A DNA stretch of 64,000 nt from Micromonospora purpureochromogenes (lineage in GTDB: Bacteria > Actinomycetota > Actinomycetes > Mycobacteriales > Micromonosporaceae), in the NCBI RefSeq assembly GCF_900091515.1, contig NZ_LT607410.1:6262001-6326000 (forward strand), in the 5' to 3' direction. This document shows, one piece after another, positions 21,101 to 29,886 of this stretch. Below the pieces are notes generated by a model. That model did not search any database, was not told the DNA's origin, and was given only the letters and a program-made list of their open reading frames with translations. A program made the translations under genes and the position numbers. Numbering within the stretch: the first letter of the stretch is position 1; each line of letters begins with the position of its first letter.

Positions 21101-21498
21101 ACACCGCCGACCTCGGCGCCGACCTGGACCTGTCGGTCTTCCTGGGCGCCACCCGGGTGGGCCGGTCGGCCGACGGTGACTCGGAGGAGGCGGTGACCCT
21201 GACCAACCCGGCCGCCGGCACCTACCGGGTCGTGGTGGACGGGTACGCCGTCGACGGTCCGGGCACCAGCACCGCCTACGACTACCGGGACTCGTTCTCG
21301 GCGCCGTCGCTGGGCACGCTGACCGCCCCGGCCACCCCGTTGCCGCTGCAGAACGGCGACACCGCCGCCCTGACCGGTACGGTGACCGCCCTGTCCGCCC
21401 CGGCCGCCGGCAGGGAGCTCTACGGCGACCTGGCCGTCACCACCACCGAGGGCGCGGTCGTCGGCCGTGGCTCGGTCGCGATCGGCGCGGTGAACTGA
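18181..21498 (+). CDS. Secreted S8 family serine protease (subtilase) 2
   Basis: A 1,105-residue paralog of the protease just upstream. Signal peptide with a twin-arginine-like start (RNLSRRTSAG), cleaved near ASA at residue 37. The triad is intact: Asp198 in GIMDSGVD, His379 in QATHGTHVAGI, Ser576 in NGTSMASPQ, oxyanion Asn478. Shared blocks such as ALQKTTTGERKIVDWVT, GPREDGGFKPN and SADGDSEE show the common origin, yet the prodomains and C-terminal domains differ well, so the duplication is not recent. GTG at 18181 follows GGAGGAAAG; the frame is open back to 18043 but that part is leader. The gene has its own promoter and terminator. Confidence 0.94.
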   Translation: MSKPRNLSRRTSAGLFASVMAAGAMAGAGGAATASAAPATTPDAPANAVEALGSHDAKLLAEAEAKHAPTVTLIVATDKGEAKDVADAVKDLGGTVSQRFDSIGYVLATVPTAKVLTAATLPGVAAVDLDETIQLPDPTPESAPNGATAAEQGETLAGPGAGTGGVNPYMPTNETGAEAFKAAHPEWDGRGVTIGIMDSGVDLDQPALQKTTTGERKIVDWVTSTDPLEDATWRAMITEVTGPTFTIGTTSWTAPAGSYRFATFRESITAPAGATSEVGGDVNRDGDTTDSWGILYATDTHDIRVDANGNRDFTDDELMRPYKEKFQVGHFGTDNPATAVREQIPFVVEYREDVDTNPGDGQPGPYADFVNIGIVQATHGTHVAGITAANDMLGNSAFDGAAPGAKLVSSRACTWTGGCTAAALTTGMADLVINRKVDVVNMSIGGLPALNDGSNARAQLYNSLITTYGVQLFISAGNSGPGLNTIGDPSVASNVVSVAANISKETWLANYGSVVRKDNALFNFSSRGPREDGGFKPNIAAPGSAISTAPTWLPGVPVAEAGYPLPPGYQMLNGTSMASPQATGAAALLLSAARANDEGVTPAALRRAIYSSAKPIEGVATYAQGYGMFNVPGAWELLAQGVEARSYTSDAPVCTELSANLTRYDAGTGTFVPNPHRGAGIYNRCAAGQGGQKVNQTKTYKVKVTRTSGPAGDIRHDVDLRGDDGTFTASKSVVLPLNKAVTVTVVAKPRTDGAHGALLTIDDPATNVVDFEVSTVVVVANDVRKPDYSWSTEGSVDRNSFTSYFVTVPAGAGALQVNLSGIATGSQTRFIAINPYGIPVESTASTACYTNFSDPAACKPQERDYQNPIPGVWEIEVEARRTSPALNNPYQLQARVQGVQVEPATVALPSVTAGTPTQVSWGLTNTFGPVSVTGQGGALSSVHAERPTIAQGAQQEYTVTVPAGATSFTARIGNTADLGADLDLSVFLGATRVGRSADGDSEEAVTLTNPAAGTYRVVVDGYAVDGPGTSTAYDYRDSFSAPSLGTLTAPATPLPLQNGDTAALTGTVTALSAPAAGRELYGDLAVTTTEGAVVGRGSVAIGAVN

Positions 21499-21537
21499 GC
21501 ACCGCCTGACGGCGGTCCCTCGACCGCACAGCACCAC

Positions 21538-21572
21538 AGGAGCCCGTCCCCGGTCCCCGGGGGCGGGCTCCT
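21538..21572 (+). terminator. Terminator of subtilase 2
   Basis: AGGAGCCCGTCCCC paired with GGGGGCGGGCTCCT, loop of 7 bases, 39 bases after the stop. It is the twin of the hairpin at 17860-17892. Confidence 0.85.
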
Positions 21573-21581
21573 CCCTTCGCC

Positions 21582-21658
21582 CCCCCTTTGCTCTGCTGCG
21601 GCGGGGGCGGCACTGGGAGCGCTTCCCCGTTGCCGGGAGGGCAGCAGAGCAAAGGGGG
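21582..21658. repeat. 18-bp perfect inverted repeat with 41-base spacer
   Basis: CCCCCTTTGCTCTGCTGC at the left (to 21599) and its exact complement at 21641-21658. It lies between the subtilase 2 terminator and the convergent lipoprotein gene. It could end transcription of the lipoprotein gene or be a small non-coding mobile repeat. Confidence 0.75.
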
Positions 21659-21700
21659 CCGGACAGGGGCGTCCCTGCCCTCGGACGGTCGGCGCTGGTG

Positions 21701-22156
21701 TCAGGAGCGGCGGGCGGACTCGACGACGAAGGGAGTGCCCTGCTGGCAGGTGGTCATCATGTCGGGCTTGGGCTGACCGGTGACGGTGACCCGGGCGCCG
21801 ACGGTGAGCACGTCCCGGGGACCGCCGATGAGCTGGTAGCCCTCGACCAGCAGGCAGTTCGGCTCCACCCCGGCCTGGACGGTGCCGGTGATCGTGGTGG
21901 CGCCGGGACCGGGCGGCAGGCTGGGGCCGGCCGGCGGCCGCTTGGTCGGCGGCAGCGCGGTCGGGGGCAGCGCGGTCGACGGCGGGACGGTGGTCGGGTC
22001 GCCCGGCTGCGCCGGGCCGCTGCTGGGCGCGCTGGTCACCGGCGATCCTTCCGAGGGGCTGGGGGTGCCCGTCCGGTCGTCGCCGTCCTGGCCGCCGCAG
22101 GCGCTCAGCCCCGCGCAGACGACCAGGGCGGCGAGGACCATCCGAGGAGTCTTCAT
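21701..22156 (-). CDS. Lipoprotein with DUF5818-like OB-fold domain
   Basis: A 151-residue exported lipoprotein. The signal peptide ends in a lipobox (AGLSAC, Cys20). A Pro/Thr/Ser-rich linker runs from about residue 30 to 85. The C-terminal domain (GTVQAGVEPNCLLVEGYQLIGGPRDVLTVGARVTVTG) has the GTV...CLxL...L.G...V.VxG pattern of small OB-fold domains such as DUF5818. ATG at 22156 is the only start that gives a signal peptide. A broken 3' copy at 17905-17985 shows it was duplicated together with the neighbouring protease. Function unknown. Confidence 0.82.
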   Translation of the reverse strand: MKTPRMVLAALVVCAGLSACGGQDGDDRTGTPSPSEGSPVTSAPSSGPAQPGDPTTVPPSTALPPTALPPTKRPPAGPSLPPGPGATTITGTVQAGVEPNCLLVEGYQLIGGPRDVLTVGARVTVTGQPKPDMMTTCQQGTPFVVESARRS

Positions 22157-22194
22157 GCCCACTGGGACGTGACCGGCGGGCGATCCGTTCCCGG

Positions 22195-23181
22195 TCAGGC
22201 CCGCGCGGCGGCGGCCTTCATGTCGCGCTTGAGTTCCTGCGGCAGCGAGAAGGTCAGCCGCTCGTTGGCGGTGGTGATCTCCTCGACGTCGGTGAAGCCC
22301 CGCGCGGCGAGGTGGGTCAGCACGTCCTGCACCAGCTCGTCCGGCACGCTCGCACCGGACGTGACGCCGACCGTGCCGGCGCCGGCCACCCAGGCGTCGT
22401 CGATCTCGTGCGCGAAGTCGACCAGGTACCCGGCGCGGGCGCCGGCGTCCAGGGCGACCTCGACCAGGCGCACCGAGTTGGAGGAGTTGCGCGAGCCGAC
22501 GACGATCACCACGTCGCACTCGGGGGCGATCTCCTTGACCACGTGCTGCCGGTTGGAGGTGGCGTAGCAGATGTCGTCGCTGGGCGGCGACTGGAGCAGC
22601 GGCAGCCGGGACTTGAGCCGGGCGACGGTCTCCAGCGTCTCGTCCACCGACAGGGTGGTCTGGGAGAGCCAGACGACCTTGTTCGGGTCCCGCACGGTGA
22701 CCTTGTCGACGCCGTCGGGGCCGTCCACCAGCTGGATGTGCGCGGGGGCCTCGCCGGCGGTGCCGATGACCTCCTCGTGCCCCTCGTGGCCGATCAGCAG
22801 GATGTCGTAGTCCTCGGCGGCGAACCGCTTCGCCTCCTGGTGCACCTTGGTCACCAGCGGGCAGGTCGCGTCGATCGCCTTCAGCGAGCGCGCCTTCGCC
22901 TGCTCGTAGACCTCCGGGGCGACGCCGTGCGCGGAGAAGATGACGGTGGCGCCCTCCGGCACCTCCTCGTTCTCCTCGACGAAGATCGCGCCCTGGGCCT
23001 CCAGCGTCCGCACCACGTGCTTGTTGTGCACGATCTGCTTGCGCACGTAGATCGGGGCGCCGTAGAGCTTGAGCGCCTCCTCCACGGTCTGCACCGCCCG
23101 GTCGACGCCCGCGCAGTAGCCGCGGGGCTTGGCCAGGAGCACGCGCTTGCCGGTCCGGGGGGTCGTCTCAGCCTGGGTCAC
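22195..23181 (-). CDS. ispH: 4-hydroxy-3-methylbut-2-enyl diphosphate reductase IspH
   Basis: The last enzyme of the MEP pathway: a 4Fe-4S reductase that turns HMBPP into IPP and DMAPP. The 328-residue protein has the three cluster cysteines in [21 protein letters not shown] and [11 protein letters not shown], plus the His/Glu motifs HNKHVV and [12 protein letters not shown] at 23181 (VTQAETTP) was chosen: TACGAT on the minus strand (23188-23193) ends six bases before it, the leaderless pattern, and the open frame upstream is antisense to xseA. It is divergent from xseA. Confidence 0.97.
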   Translation of the reverse strand: MTQAETTPRTGKRVLLAKPRGYCAGVDRAVQTVEEALKLYGAPIYVRKQIVHNKHVVRTLEAQGAIFVEENEEVPEGATVIFSAHGVAPEVYEQAKARSLKAIDATCPLVTKVHQEAKRFAAEDYDILLIGHEGHEEVIGTAGEAPAHIQLVDGPDGVDKVTVRDPNKVVWLSQTTLSVDETLETVARLKSRLPLLQSPPSDDICYATSNRQHVVKEIAPECDVVIVVGSRNSSNSVRLVEVALDAGARAGYLVDFAHEIDDAWVAGAGTVGVTSGASVPDELVQDVLTHLAARGFTDVEEITTANERLTFSLPQELKRDMKAAAARA

Positions 23182-23187
23182 CCGACC

Positions 23188-23193
23188 ATCGTA
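23188..23193 (-). promoter_or_regulatory. -10 box of leaderless ispH promoter
   Basis: TACGAT on the minus strand, six bases before the ispH GTG. Confidence 0.6.
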
Positions 23194-23361
23194 CGTGCCG
23201 GGTTTTCCGCCGGCAGCGGCTGCGACCCGCACCACAGCCGGCGCCGGAGACTGCAGCATGAGCGGCCCGGCAGCGCACGGCCACCCGCCACCATCCGAAA
23301 CCGCCCGCCCCGGCGAGCGGCACGCGCTGTCGGGCTGCCGCAGGTCGTCGGGGCCTGACCG

Positions 23362-23367
23362 TAAGGT
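23362..23367 (+). promoter_or_regulatory. -10 box of leaderless xseA promoter
   Basis: TAAGGT, six bases before the xseA GTG. Confidence 0.6.
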
Positions 23368-23373
23368 GGGCGG

Positions 23374-24588
23374 GTGACCGACGCCCCGCGCAGCACCCCG
23401 GAGGAGCCCTGGCCCGTCCGGGTGGTCAGCCAGAAGGTCGGCGCCTGGATCGCCAAGCTCGGCTGGGTCTGGGTGGACGGGCAGGTGGCCCAGATCAGCC
23501 GCCGCCCCGGCGCCAGCACCGTCTTCCTCACCCTGCGCGACCCGTCCGCCGACCTGAGCCTGACCGTCACCACCAACCGGGACGTCCTCGACACCGGCGC
23601 GCCGGAGCTGCGCGAGGGCGCCCGGGTGGTGCTGCACGCCAAGCCGGAGTTCTACGCGGCCCGGGGCACGCTGAGCCTGCGCGCCGACGAGATCCGCCAG
23701 GTGGGGCTCGGCGAGCTGCTGGCGCGGCTGGAGAAGCTCAAGAAGCTGCTCGCCGCGGAGGGGCTCTTCGACCGGTCCCGCAAGCGCCGCCCGCCGTTCC
23801 TGCCGCAGCGGGTCGGGCTGATCACCGGGCGCGCCTCGGCGGCCGAGCGGGACGTGCTCACCAACGCCCGCCGGCGCTGGCCGGCCGTGGAGTTCCGCAC
23901 GGTCAACGTGGCGGTGCAGGGGCCGAGCGCGGTGCCGCAGATCGTCGACGCGCTGAAGGTGCTCGACGCCGACCCGAGCATCGACGTGATCATCCTGGCC
24001 CGGGGCGGCGGCGGCATCGAGGACCTGCTGCCCTTCTCCGACGAGGCGCTCTGCCGGGCGGTCTTCGCCTGCCGTACCCCGGTGGTCAGCGCGATCGGCC
24101 ACGAGACGGACGCACCGCTGGTCGACTACGTCGCCGATGTCCGCGCGTCCACGCCGACCGACGCGGCCAAGCGGGTGGTGCCCGACCTCACCGAGGAGGT
24201 CCGCCTCATCGGCCAGGCCCGCTCCCGGCTGGAACGCGCGGTCCGCAACCTGGTCGACCGGGAGTCGCACCGGCTCGACCTGCTCCGTTCCCGACCGGTG
24301 CTGGCCCGCCCGCAGGTGATGATCGAGCAGCGGGCCGCCGAGGTGAGCGCGCTGCGGGACCGGACGGGCCGCTGCCTGGACCACCGCCTCGGCGCGGCCG
24401 GTGAGGACCTGCGGCACACCCTGGCCCGCCTGCGCGCCCTCTCCCCCGCGGCCACCCTCGACCGCGGGTACGCGATCGTGCAGCGCGCCGACGGCCACGT
24501 CGTCCGCGCCGCCGCCGAGGTGGCCAAGGGCGACCCCCTGCGGGTACGCCTCGCCGACGGCGAGCTGACCGCGACCGTCGACGGCTGA
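23374..24588 (+). CDS. xseA: Exodeoxyribonuclease VII large subunit
   Basis: ExoVII degrades single-stranded DNA to oligonucleotides in repair. The 404-residue XseA has the N-terminal OB-fold ([32 protein letters not shown]), the catalytic core with [43 protein letters not shown] and [29 protein letters not shown], and a coiled-coil C-terminus. The GTG start is leaderless. xseB follows after 13 bases, so the two subunits form an operon. Confidence 0.97.
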   Translation: MTDAPRSTPEEPWPVRVVSQKVGAWIAKLGWVWVDGQVAQISRRPGASTVFLTLRDPSADLSLTVTTNRDVLDTGAPELREGARVVLHAKPEFYAARGTLSLRADEIRQVGLGELLARLEKLKKLLAAEGLFDRSRKRRPPFLPQRVGLITGRASAAERDVLTNARRRWPAVEFRTVNVAVQGPSAVPQIVDALKVLDADPSIDVIILARGGGGIEDLLPFSDEALCRAVFACRTPVVSAIGHETDAPLVDYVADVRASTPTDAAKRVVPDLTEEVRLIGQARSRLERAVRNLVDRESHRLDLLRSRPVLARPQVMIEQRAAEVSALRDRTGRCLDHRLGAAGEDLRHTLARLRALSPAATLDRGYAIVQRADGHVVRAAAEVAKGDPLRVRLADGELTATVDG

Positions 24589-24601
24589 GGAGTGTGGTGG
24601 G

Positions 24602-24823
24602 ATGGGCGTGATGACCGACGAGACGAAGGACGAGCGGCTCAGCTACGAGCAGGCTCGCGCCGAGCTGGCCCAGGTGGTCGAGAAGCTGGAGGCCGGCGGC
24701 ACCTCGCTGGAGGAGTCGCTGGCGCTGTGGGAGCGCGGCGAGAAGCTGGCCGAGGTCTGCCAGCGCTGGCTGGACGGCGCCCGGGCCCGCATCGACGCCG
24801 CCCGGCAGGCCGCCGACTCCTGA
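24602..24823 (+). CDS. xseB: Exodeoxyribonuclease VII small subunit
   Basis: The small helical subunit that coats the coiled coil of XseA. 73 residues, with the family pattern [52 protein letters not shown]. The ATG at 24602 lies 9 bases after GAGGAG; a second ATG at 24611 would remove three residues and is equally good for the protein. Co-transcribed with xseA. Confidence 0.95.
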   Translation: MGVMTDETKDERLSYEQARAELAQVVEKLEAGGTSLEESLALWERGEKLAEVCQRWLDGARARIDAARQAADS

Positions 24824-24847
24824 CGCCCGCCGGGCCGCGGACACGCA

Positions 24848-24883
24848 GCGGCGGGGCGGCCGACAGCCACCCCGCCACTGGTC
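24848..24883. terminator. Hairpin between xseB and the convergent lipoprotein gene
   Basis: Stem GCGGGGCGGC against GCCACCCCGC (one mismatch), placed between two convergent stop codons, so it probably ends both units. Confidence 0.55.
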
Positions 24884-24889
24884 GACGGC

Positions 24890-25735
24890 TCAGTTGAACA
24901 GGTTGTAGAACTCCGTGGGCGCCTCGACCACCTGGTCGGCCGGCGGCTTCTGCGCGGCGGCGGCGTTGCCGTAGTCCGAGTAGGTGACCTTGATGTCCTG
25001 CGCGGCGTTCTGGCCGGCGGCCGGGATCTGGACCACCATCTCGCTGAGCCGGCCCTGCGGGTCCAGTTTCGCCGTGAACGGCACCGACTTGGCCTGCGGG
25101 CCGAGGGCGGTGATCACGGACTGGTCCACCGAGCCGGCCTCGGCGGCCTTCGACACGTCGAGCGTGCCGGCGTAGGTGCCCTCGCCGGTCTGCCGTACCT
25201 CGGTGATGCCCTGGGTCAGCACCTCGCTGCCGGCCGGGTCGATCTTGTCGAAGTCGAAGCCCAGCGCCTTGTTGCCCTTGATCCTCCTCTGGTCGAGGTG
25301 CTGGTACTTGCCGAGGTTGAGCTTCTGCACGCCGGGGATGCTGCTGGCGGACTTGCCGCCCAGCTCCAGCTTCACCCAGCTGTCCGGCTTGGCGTGGATC
25401 AGGTCGAGCTTCATCGACAGGTCCGAGGACGCGTCACCGATCAGGACGCGCATCTCGGCGCTCTGGCTCGGCTCGTGCACCTGCCCCTCGGCGCTCGAAC
25501 CGGCGCCGGACATGGTGAACCGGAAGTTGCCGTTTCTGATCTCGTTGGTGGAGTTGAGCAGGGCCTGTTTGGCGTCGCCGCTGACCGCGCCGGAGGCGCC
25601 CGGCGACGCGCTGCCGGAGACCGTGGGGGACGCGGAGGTCCCCGCCTCGCCGGTCCCGGTGCTGTTGCAGGCGGCAAGCCCAGGAGTGAGCAGCGTCGCG
25701 GCGAAGACCGCCGCGCTGAAGCGCCGAATGGTCAC
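24890..25735 (-). CDS. LppX/LprG-family lipoprotein (copy 1)
   Basis: A 281-residue lipoprotein. The signal peptide ends in a lipobox (GLAAC, Cys23), then a Ser/Gly-rich linker, then a domain from residue 55 of the LppX_LprAFG type, with ALLNSTNEIRNGNFRFTMSG, a YQHLDQRRIKGN segment and the closing KVTYSDYGNA. In mycobacteria this fold carries lipids across the envelope or binds triacylated glycolipids. It has the same design as the gene just upstream (25969-26784), so the two are tandem paralogs, but a terminator hairpin stands between them and each likely has its own promoter. The lipid ligand is unknown. Confidence 0.85.
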   Translation of the reverse strand: MTIRRFSAAVFAATLLTPGLAACNSTGTGEAGTSASPTVSGSASPGASGAVSGDAKQALLNSTNEIRNGNFRFTMSGAGSSAEGQVHEPSQSAEMRVLIGDASSDLSMKLDLIHAKPDSWVKLELGGKSASSIPGVQKLNLGKYQHLDQRRIKGNKALGFDFDKIDPAGSEVLTQGITEVRQTGEGTYAGTLDVSKAAEAGSVDQSVITALGPQAKSVPFTAKLDPQGRLSEMVVQIPAAGQNAAQDIKVTYSDYGNAAAAQKPPADQVVEAPTEFYNLFN

Positions 25736-25921
25736 GTGAACCTCTCAAGTGGGTCGTCCGGCCCGCGGCGGCGCCGGAAGGCGTGGCGTCGGGGCCTTGC
25801 ACCTGCCCCGCCGCACGAGTCCCGTCCGGCCGACGGAACGAGCCGGCGAGGTCGCGTACCTTCTGTTCCCTGACGCCGCGTTCGGCAATCCCTGTCCGGT
25901 CCACCTGATGGAACACCACTC

Positions 25922-25962
25922 CTCGGGTGGGGGCGGCGGATCACGCCGCACCCCACCCCGAG
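25922..25962 (-). terminator. Terminator of the upstream lipoprotein gene
   Basis: CTCGGGGTGGGG/TGCGGCG paired with CGCCGCCCCCACCCGAG with a small bulge, six bases after the minus-strand stop at 25969. Confidence 0.65.
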
Positions 25963-25968
25963 CGGGGG

Positions 25969-26784
25969 TCAGTCCTTGAACATCTCGTAGACCTGGTCGG
26001 ACGCCTCGACGACCTGCTTCGCCGGGGGCTTCTGCACCGGCGTGGCGGTGCCATAGTCGGCGTACCGCACGGTCATGTCGTAGGCCTTGGTGTCACCCAC
26101 GGCCGGCATCTGCACGGTGAACTCGGTCAGCCGGCCCTGCCCGTCGAGCTTGGCGGTGAACGGCAGGGCGCCGGCCTTGTCGCCCAGCTTCTTGATGTCG
26201 TCGGCGTCGAGCATGTCCGAGTCGGTGAGCTTGCTGGCGTCGAGGGTGCCGGCGTAGGCCCCCTCGCCGGTCTGCTTGACGTCGGTGACCGCCTTGACCA
26301 GCGCGTCACTGCCGGCCGGGTCGACGTCGGCGAAGTCGAACTCCAGGTTCTTGACGCCCTTGACCTTGGTGCGGTCGATGTGCTGGTACTTGCCCTTCAT
26401 CGCCTTGAAGGCCGGGATGGCGTCGGCCATCTCGCCGCCGATCTCCAGCTTCACCCAGCTGTCGGTGTCGATGAAGACGAGGTGCATCGTCATCGACATG
26501 TCGTCGGCGGAGGCCGCGCTGTTGACCATCTTCAGCTCGGCGCTCTTGGACGGGGTGTGCACGGTGCCGCCACCGTTCAACTCCGGCCCACCGGTCATGG
26601 TGAAGGTGAAGTTGCCCTTGCTGATCTCCTGGGTGGAGGCGAGCAGGGCCGCCTTCGGGTCGGCCGGGGTCGGCGAGGCGGCGGCCGTGCCGTCGGAGTC
26701 GGTGGACTCCGACTTGCAGGCGGCCAGGCCGGGAACGAAGAGGGCGGCGGCGAGGAGACCGGCGCTCCACCGTCGAAGGTTCAC
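25969..26784 (-). CDS. LppX/LprG-family lipoprotein (copy 2)
   Basis: A 271-residue paralog of the 24890-25735 gene. Lipobox GLAAC (Cys22), short acidic linker, then the LppX_LprAFG-type domain (ALLASTQEISKGNFTFTMTGG, GKYQHIDRTKVKGVKNLEFDFADVDPAGSDALVKAVTDVKQTGEGAYAGTLD, TVRYADYGTA). Both proteins end with a QKPPAxQVVEA.xxxY.xF tail. Conserved positions are spread through the whole domain, so both copies look functional. ATG at 26784 gives the signal peptide. Confidence 0.85.
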   Translation of the reverse strand: MNLRRWSAGLLAAALFVPGLAACKSESTDSDGTAAASPTPADPKAALLASTQEISKGNFTFTMTGGPELNGGGTVHTPSKSAELKMVNSAASADDMSMTMHLVFIDTDSWVKLEIGGEMADAIPAFKAMKGKYQHIDRTKVKGVKNLEFDFADVDPAGSDALVKAVTDVKQTGEGAYAGTLDASKLTDSDMLDADDIKKLGDKAGALPFTAKLDGQGRLTEFTVQMPAVGDTKAYDMTVRYADYGTATPVQKPPAKQVVEASDQVYEMFKD

Positions 26785-26882
26785 GTTGTTCTCTTTCCGC
26801 GAGTCTGCACCCGGCCGCGGCGGGCCGGGAATCGAGCCGGGGCAGCCTAACGGAGATGCGGGCCAGCCCGGGTCCCGCGGCG

Positions 26883-27692
26883 TCAGCGCAACGAGCCGGC
26901 GAGCTGCCGCAGCTCGTTATCCCGGGCGTCGCCGATCACCAGGATCGTGCGGTTCGGTTCGAGCAGCACCAGGGCCTGGTCGTTGCCCCGGCCGGTGTAC
27001 CGCTGCCAGTTGCGCCCGCCCAGGTCGGTGGGCCCCTGGGGCTGCCCCTCGGCGGTCAGCTCGGCGGGCAGCAGCTTCTCCGGCGGCACGTTGCTCTGCA
27101 CCAGCTGCACGCCCCGCCCCTCCGGGGTGAGATAGCCCACACGCAGGTTGGCGCCGCCCTCCACGGTGCGGTAGCTGGCGCTGACCGTACGCCAGCCGGA
27201 ACCCAGCCCGGCCGGCTCGCTGACCGGGAAGGCATTTGCCGCGCGGGCCTGCTCGTAGGCGGGCGCGGCGTCGATCACGGTCGGCTGCTCGCCGCCGAGG
27301 AAGCCCCGGTAGAAGGCGACCAGCAGGGCGATCGGGACGAGCAGCACCAGCAGCGAGAGCGCCATGTCCTTCGGCGACCGCTCGGAGCGGGACTTCTCCT
27401 TGCCGACGCGCCGCCCGCCGCCGGCCGGCCGCGCCGGCGGCACGTCGGCGTCCACTGCGGCGGCGTCGGGCGCCGGCTCGACCAGGGCCGGCTCGCCGCC
27501 GCCGGCGCCGCCGGTCGTCTCGACCAGCGCCGCCTCGGTGCCGGCCCCGGTCGCCGAGCCGCCGCCGGCCGGTCCCTTCGACGGGCCGGACCCGGCCACC
27601 GCGTTGGTCGCCCCGGTCGGGGTCACCGGCGGCTGGCCGTCGGGCGGGGTCTGGTCGGCGGGTACGCGGTCGGCAGGCTGGGCGGGGTCCAC
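26883..27692 (-). CDS. DUF4245 membrane-anchored protein
   Basis: A 269-residue protein with a long Pro/Gly/Ala-rich cytoplasmic N-terminus (to about residue 95), one membrane helix (MALSLLVLLVPIALLVAFYRGFL) and an external DUF4245-type domain (GWRTVSASYRTVEGGANLRVGYLTPEGRGVQLVQS, RNWQRYTGRGNDQALVLLEPNRTILVIGDARDNELRQLAGSL). DUF4245 genes sit next to glpX in many actinobacteria, as here (divergent). Function unknown. GTG at 27692 was chosen because CAGAAT ends six bases before it, close to the leaderless pattern; 15 more codons are open upstream. Confidence 0.82.
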   Translation of the reverse strand: MDPAQPADRVPADQTPPDGQPPVTPTGATNAVAGSGPSKGPAGGGSATGAGTEAALVETTGGAGGGEPALVEPAPDAAAVDADVPPARPAGGGRRVGKEKSRSERSPKDMALSLLVLLVPIALLVAFYRGFLGGEQPTVIDAAPAYEQARAANAFPVSEPAGLGSGWRTVSASYRTVEGGANLRVGYLTPEGRGVQLVQSNVPPEKLLPAELTAEGQPQGPTDLGGRNWQRYTGRGNDQALVLLEPNRTILVIGDARDNELRQLAGSLR

Positions 27693-27850
27693 CCGTCCAT
27701 TCTGGCAGCCGCGCGAGTGACCGATCCCGCCCACCACCGCCCCGCCCCGGCGCCGGACCTGTCATCGTGTGAGGATCAGCGACAAAGCCGGCAGCGGCGA
27801 CCGCAGCACCCTGCCGGTCCACCCCGCAACGTCGCGAGGAGGAAGCCGTC

Positions 27851-28885
27851 ATGACGACGAACACCAGGACGCGGATCCCCCAGGATCTCGACCGCAACCT
27901 TGCCCTCGACCTGGTCCGGGTCACCGAGGCAGCGGCGATGGCCGCCGGCCGGTGGGTGGGCCGGGGCGACAAGGAGGGCGGCGACGGGGCAGCCGTCGAC
28001 GCGATGCGCAAGCTGATCAACTCGATCCCGATGCGCGGGGTGGTGGTGATCGGCGAGGGCGAGAAGGACAACGCGCCGATGCTCTTCAACGGCGAAGAGG
28101 TGGGTGACGGCACCGGTCCCGAGGTGGACGTCGCGGTGGACCCGGTCGACGGCACCACGCTGATGAGCAAGGGCATGCCGAACGCGCTGGCCGTGCTCGC
28201 GGTGTCCGAGCGTGGCGCGATGTTCGACCCGAGCGCGGTCTTCTACATGGAGAAGCTCGCCGTCGGTCCGATGTACGCCGACGTGGTGGACATCAACGCC
28301 GGGGTGGCCGACAACCTGCGCCGGATCGCCAAGGTCAAGGGCACCGACGTGTCCGAGGTGACGGTCTGCGTGCTGGACCGCTCCCGCCACGACGACCTGG
28401 TCAAGCAGATCCGGCGTACCGGGGCGGGCATCCGGTTCATCTCCGACGGCGACATCGCGGGCTCGATCGCGGCCGCCCGGGGCGAGTCTGACGTCGATGT
28501 GCTGATGGGCATCGGCGGCACGCCGGAGGGGATCATCTCGGCCTGCGCGCTCAAGTGCATGGGCGGGGCGATGCAGGCCAAGCTCTGGCCGCGCGACGCC
28601 GAGGAGCGGGAGAAGGCGCTGGCCGCCGGGCACGACCTGGACCGGGTGCTCAGCACCGACGACCTGGTCACCGGCGACAACTGCTTCTTCGTGGCCACCG
28701 GCGTCACCTCCGGTGACCTGCTGCGCGGCGTGCGCTACCGGGCCGGTGGGGCGTACACCCAGTCGATCGTGATGCGCTCCAAGAGCGGCACGATCCGGGT
28801 GATCGACTCGTACCACCGGCTGGAGAAGCTGGCCCTCTACTCGGCGGTCGACTTCGACGGCCGGCCACTGGCCGAGCAGGAGTGA
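27851..28885 (+). CDS. glpX: Fructose-1,6-bisphosphatase, class II
   Basis: The gluconeogenic phosphatase of the GlpX type, the main FBPase of actinobacteria. 344 residues. Metal and substrate motifs are clear: [54 protein letters not shown] and the [20 protein letters not shown] segment. ATG at 27851 follows GAGGAGGAA. A transporter gene overlaps its stop codon by four bases, so the two are translated together. Works with pckG in gluconeogenesis. Confidence 0.97.
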   Translation: MTTNTRTRIPQDLDRNLALDLVRVTEAAAMAAGRWVGRGDKEGGDGAAVDAMRKLINSIPMRGVVVIGEGEKDNAPMLFNGEEVGDGTGPEVDVAVDPVDGTTLMSKGMPNALAVLAVSERGAMFDPSAVFYMEKLAVGPMYADVVDINAGVADNLRRIAKVKGTDVSEVTVCVLDRSRHDDLVKQIRRTGAGIRFISDGDIAGSIAAARGESDVDVLMGIGGTPEGIISACALKCMGGAMQAKLWPRDAEEREKALAAGHDLDRVLSTDDLVTGDNCFFVATGVTSGDLLRGVRYRAGGAYTQSIVMRSKSGTIRVIDSYHRLEKLALYSAVDFDGRPLAEQE

Positions 28886-29853
28886 GCACGACCGGGACGG
28901 CGGTCCGTCCGACCGTCCCGGCGTCCCGGCGGATCGTCGCGACCGGGCTGGCGACCGCCTCGGGGGTCGCCGTGGCCGTGCAGTCCCGGATCAACGGCGA
29001 GCTGGGCGTACGCCTGGCCGACGGGATCGCCGCCGCGGTGGTCTCGTTCGGGCTGGGCCTGCTGGTGCTGCTGGTGCTGGTCCCCGCCACCCCGTGTGGG
29101 CGGCGAGGGCTGCGCGACCTGCGCGCGGCGCTGCGGGACGGCGCGCTGCGCCCGTGGCAGTGCCTGGGCGGGTTGTGCGGGGCGTTCCTGGTCGCCACCC
29201 AGGGGCTCACCATCGGCACGCTCGGGGTGGCCGTCTTCACGGTGGCGGTGGTGGCCGGCCAGTCCGCGAGCAGTCTGGCGGTGGACCGGGCCGGGGTGGG
29301 CCCGGCCGGCCGGCAGCCGGTGACGCCGAGCCGGCTGGCCGGGGCGGCGCTGACCGTGCTCGCCGTCCTGCTGGCGGTGGGCGACCGGCTGGGCGACCCG
29401 GGGGCCCTGGTGCTGGCCCTGCTGCCGCTGCTGGCCGGGGTCGGCATCGCCTGGCAGCAGGCGGTCAACGGTCGGGTCCGGGTCGCCTCGGGCAGCGCCC
29501 TGGCGGCCACCCTGGTCAACTTCACCGTCGGCACGGCCGCCCTGCTCCTCACCTTCGCCGTCGACGGCGCGATCCGGGGCTGGCCGACCGGTGCCCTGCC
29601 CGCCGAGCCGTGGCTCTACCTGGGCGGGCCGATCGGCATCGTGTTCATCGCGGTCGCGGCGGCGATCGTCCGCTTCACCGGGGTGCTGCTGCTCGGGCTG
29701 GCCACCATCGCAGGGCAGATCGTCGGGGCCGTACTGCTGGACCTGGTCCTGCCGACCGCGGCCTCGCACCCGGGGCCGGCGACCCTGGCGGGCGCCGCGC
29801 TGACCCTGGTGGCGGTGCTGGTGGCCGCGCTCGGCCCGGCGCCCCGCCGCTGA
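28882..29853 (+). CDS. DMT-superfamily transporter, YdcZ (DUF606) type
   Basis: A 323-residue membrane protein with about ten hydrophobic segments in two halves. Each half starts with the YdcZ-type pattern: [36 protein letters not shown] and [39 protein letters not shown], the double-repeat of the DUF606 family. GTG overlaps the glpX stop (GTGA at 28882-28885), showing translational coupling. Substrate unknown; co-expression with a gluconeogenic enzyme suggests a small metabolite, but that is a guess. Confidence 0.88.
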   Translation: MSTTGTAVRPTVPASRRIVATGLATASGVAVAVQSRINGELGVRLADGIAAAVVSFGLGLLVLLVLVPATPCGRRGLRDLRAALRDGALRPWQCLGGLCGAFLVATQGLTIGTLGVAVFTVAVVAGQSASSLAVDRAGVGPAGRQPVTPSRLAGAALTVLAVLLAVGDRLGDPGALVLALLPLLAGVGIAWQQAVNGRVRVASGSALAATLVNFTVGTAALLLTFAVDGAIRGWPTGALPAEPWLYLGGPIGIVFIAVAAAIVRFTGVLLLGLATIAGQIVGAVLLDLVLPTAASHPGPATLAGAALTLVAVLVAALGPAPRR

Positions 29854-29886
29854 GCCCGGGCCGGGCTCGCGGCGGGTGCCGGCGGG

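Noticed and set aside
22195..24498. A 767-codon minus frame read as one protein
   Set aside because: Only the part from 23181 is IspH; the rest lies antisense to xseA and has no family features.
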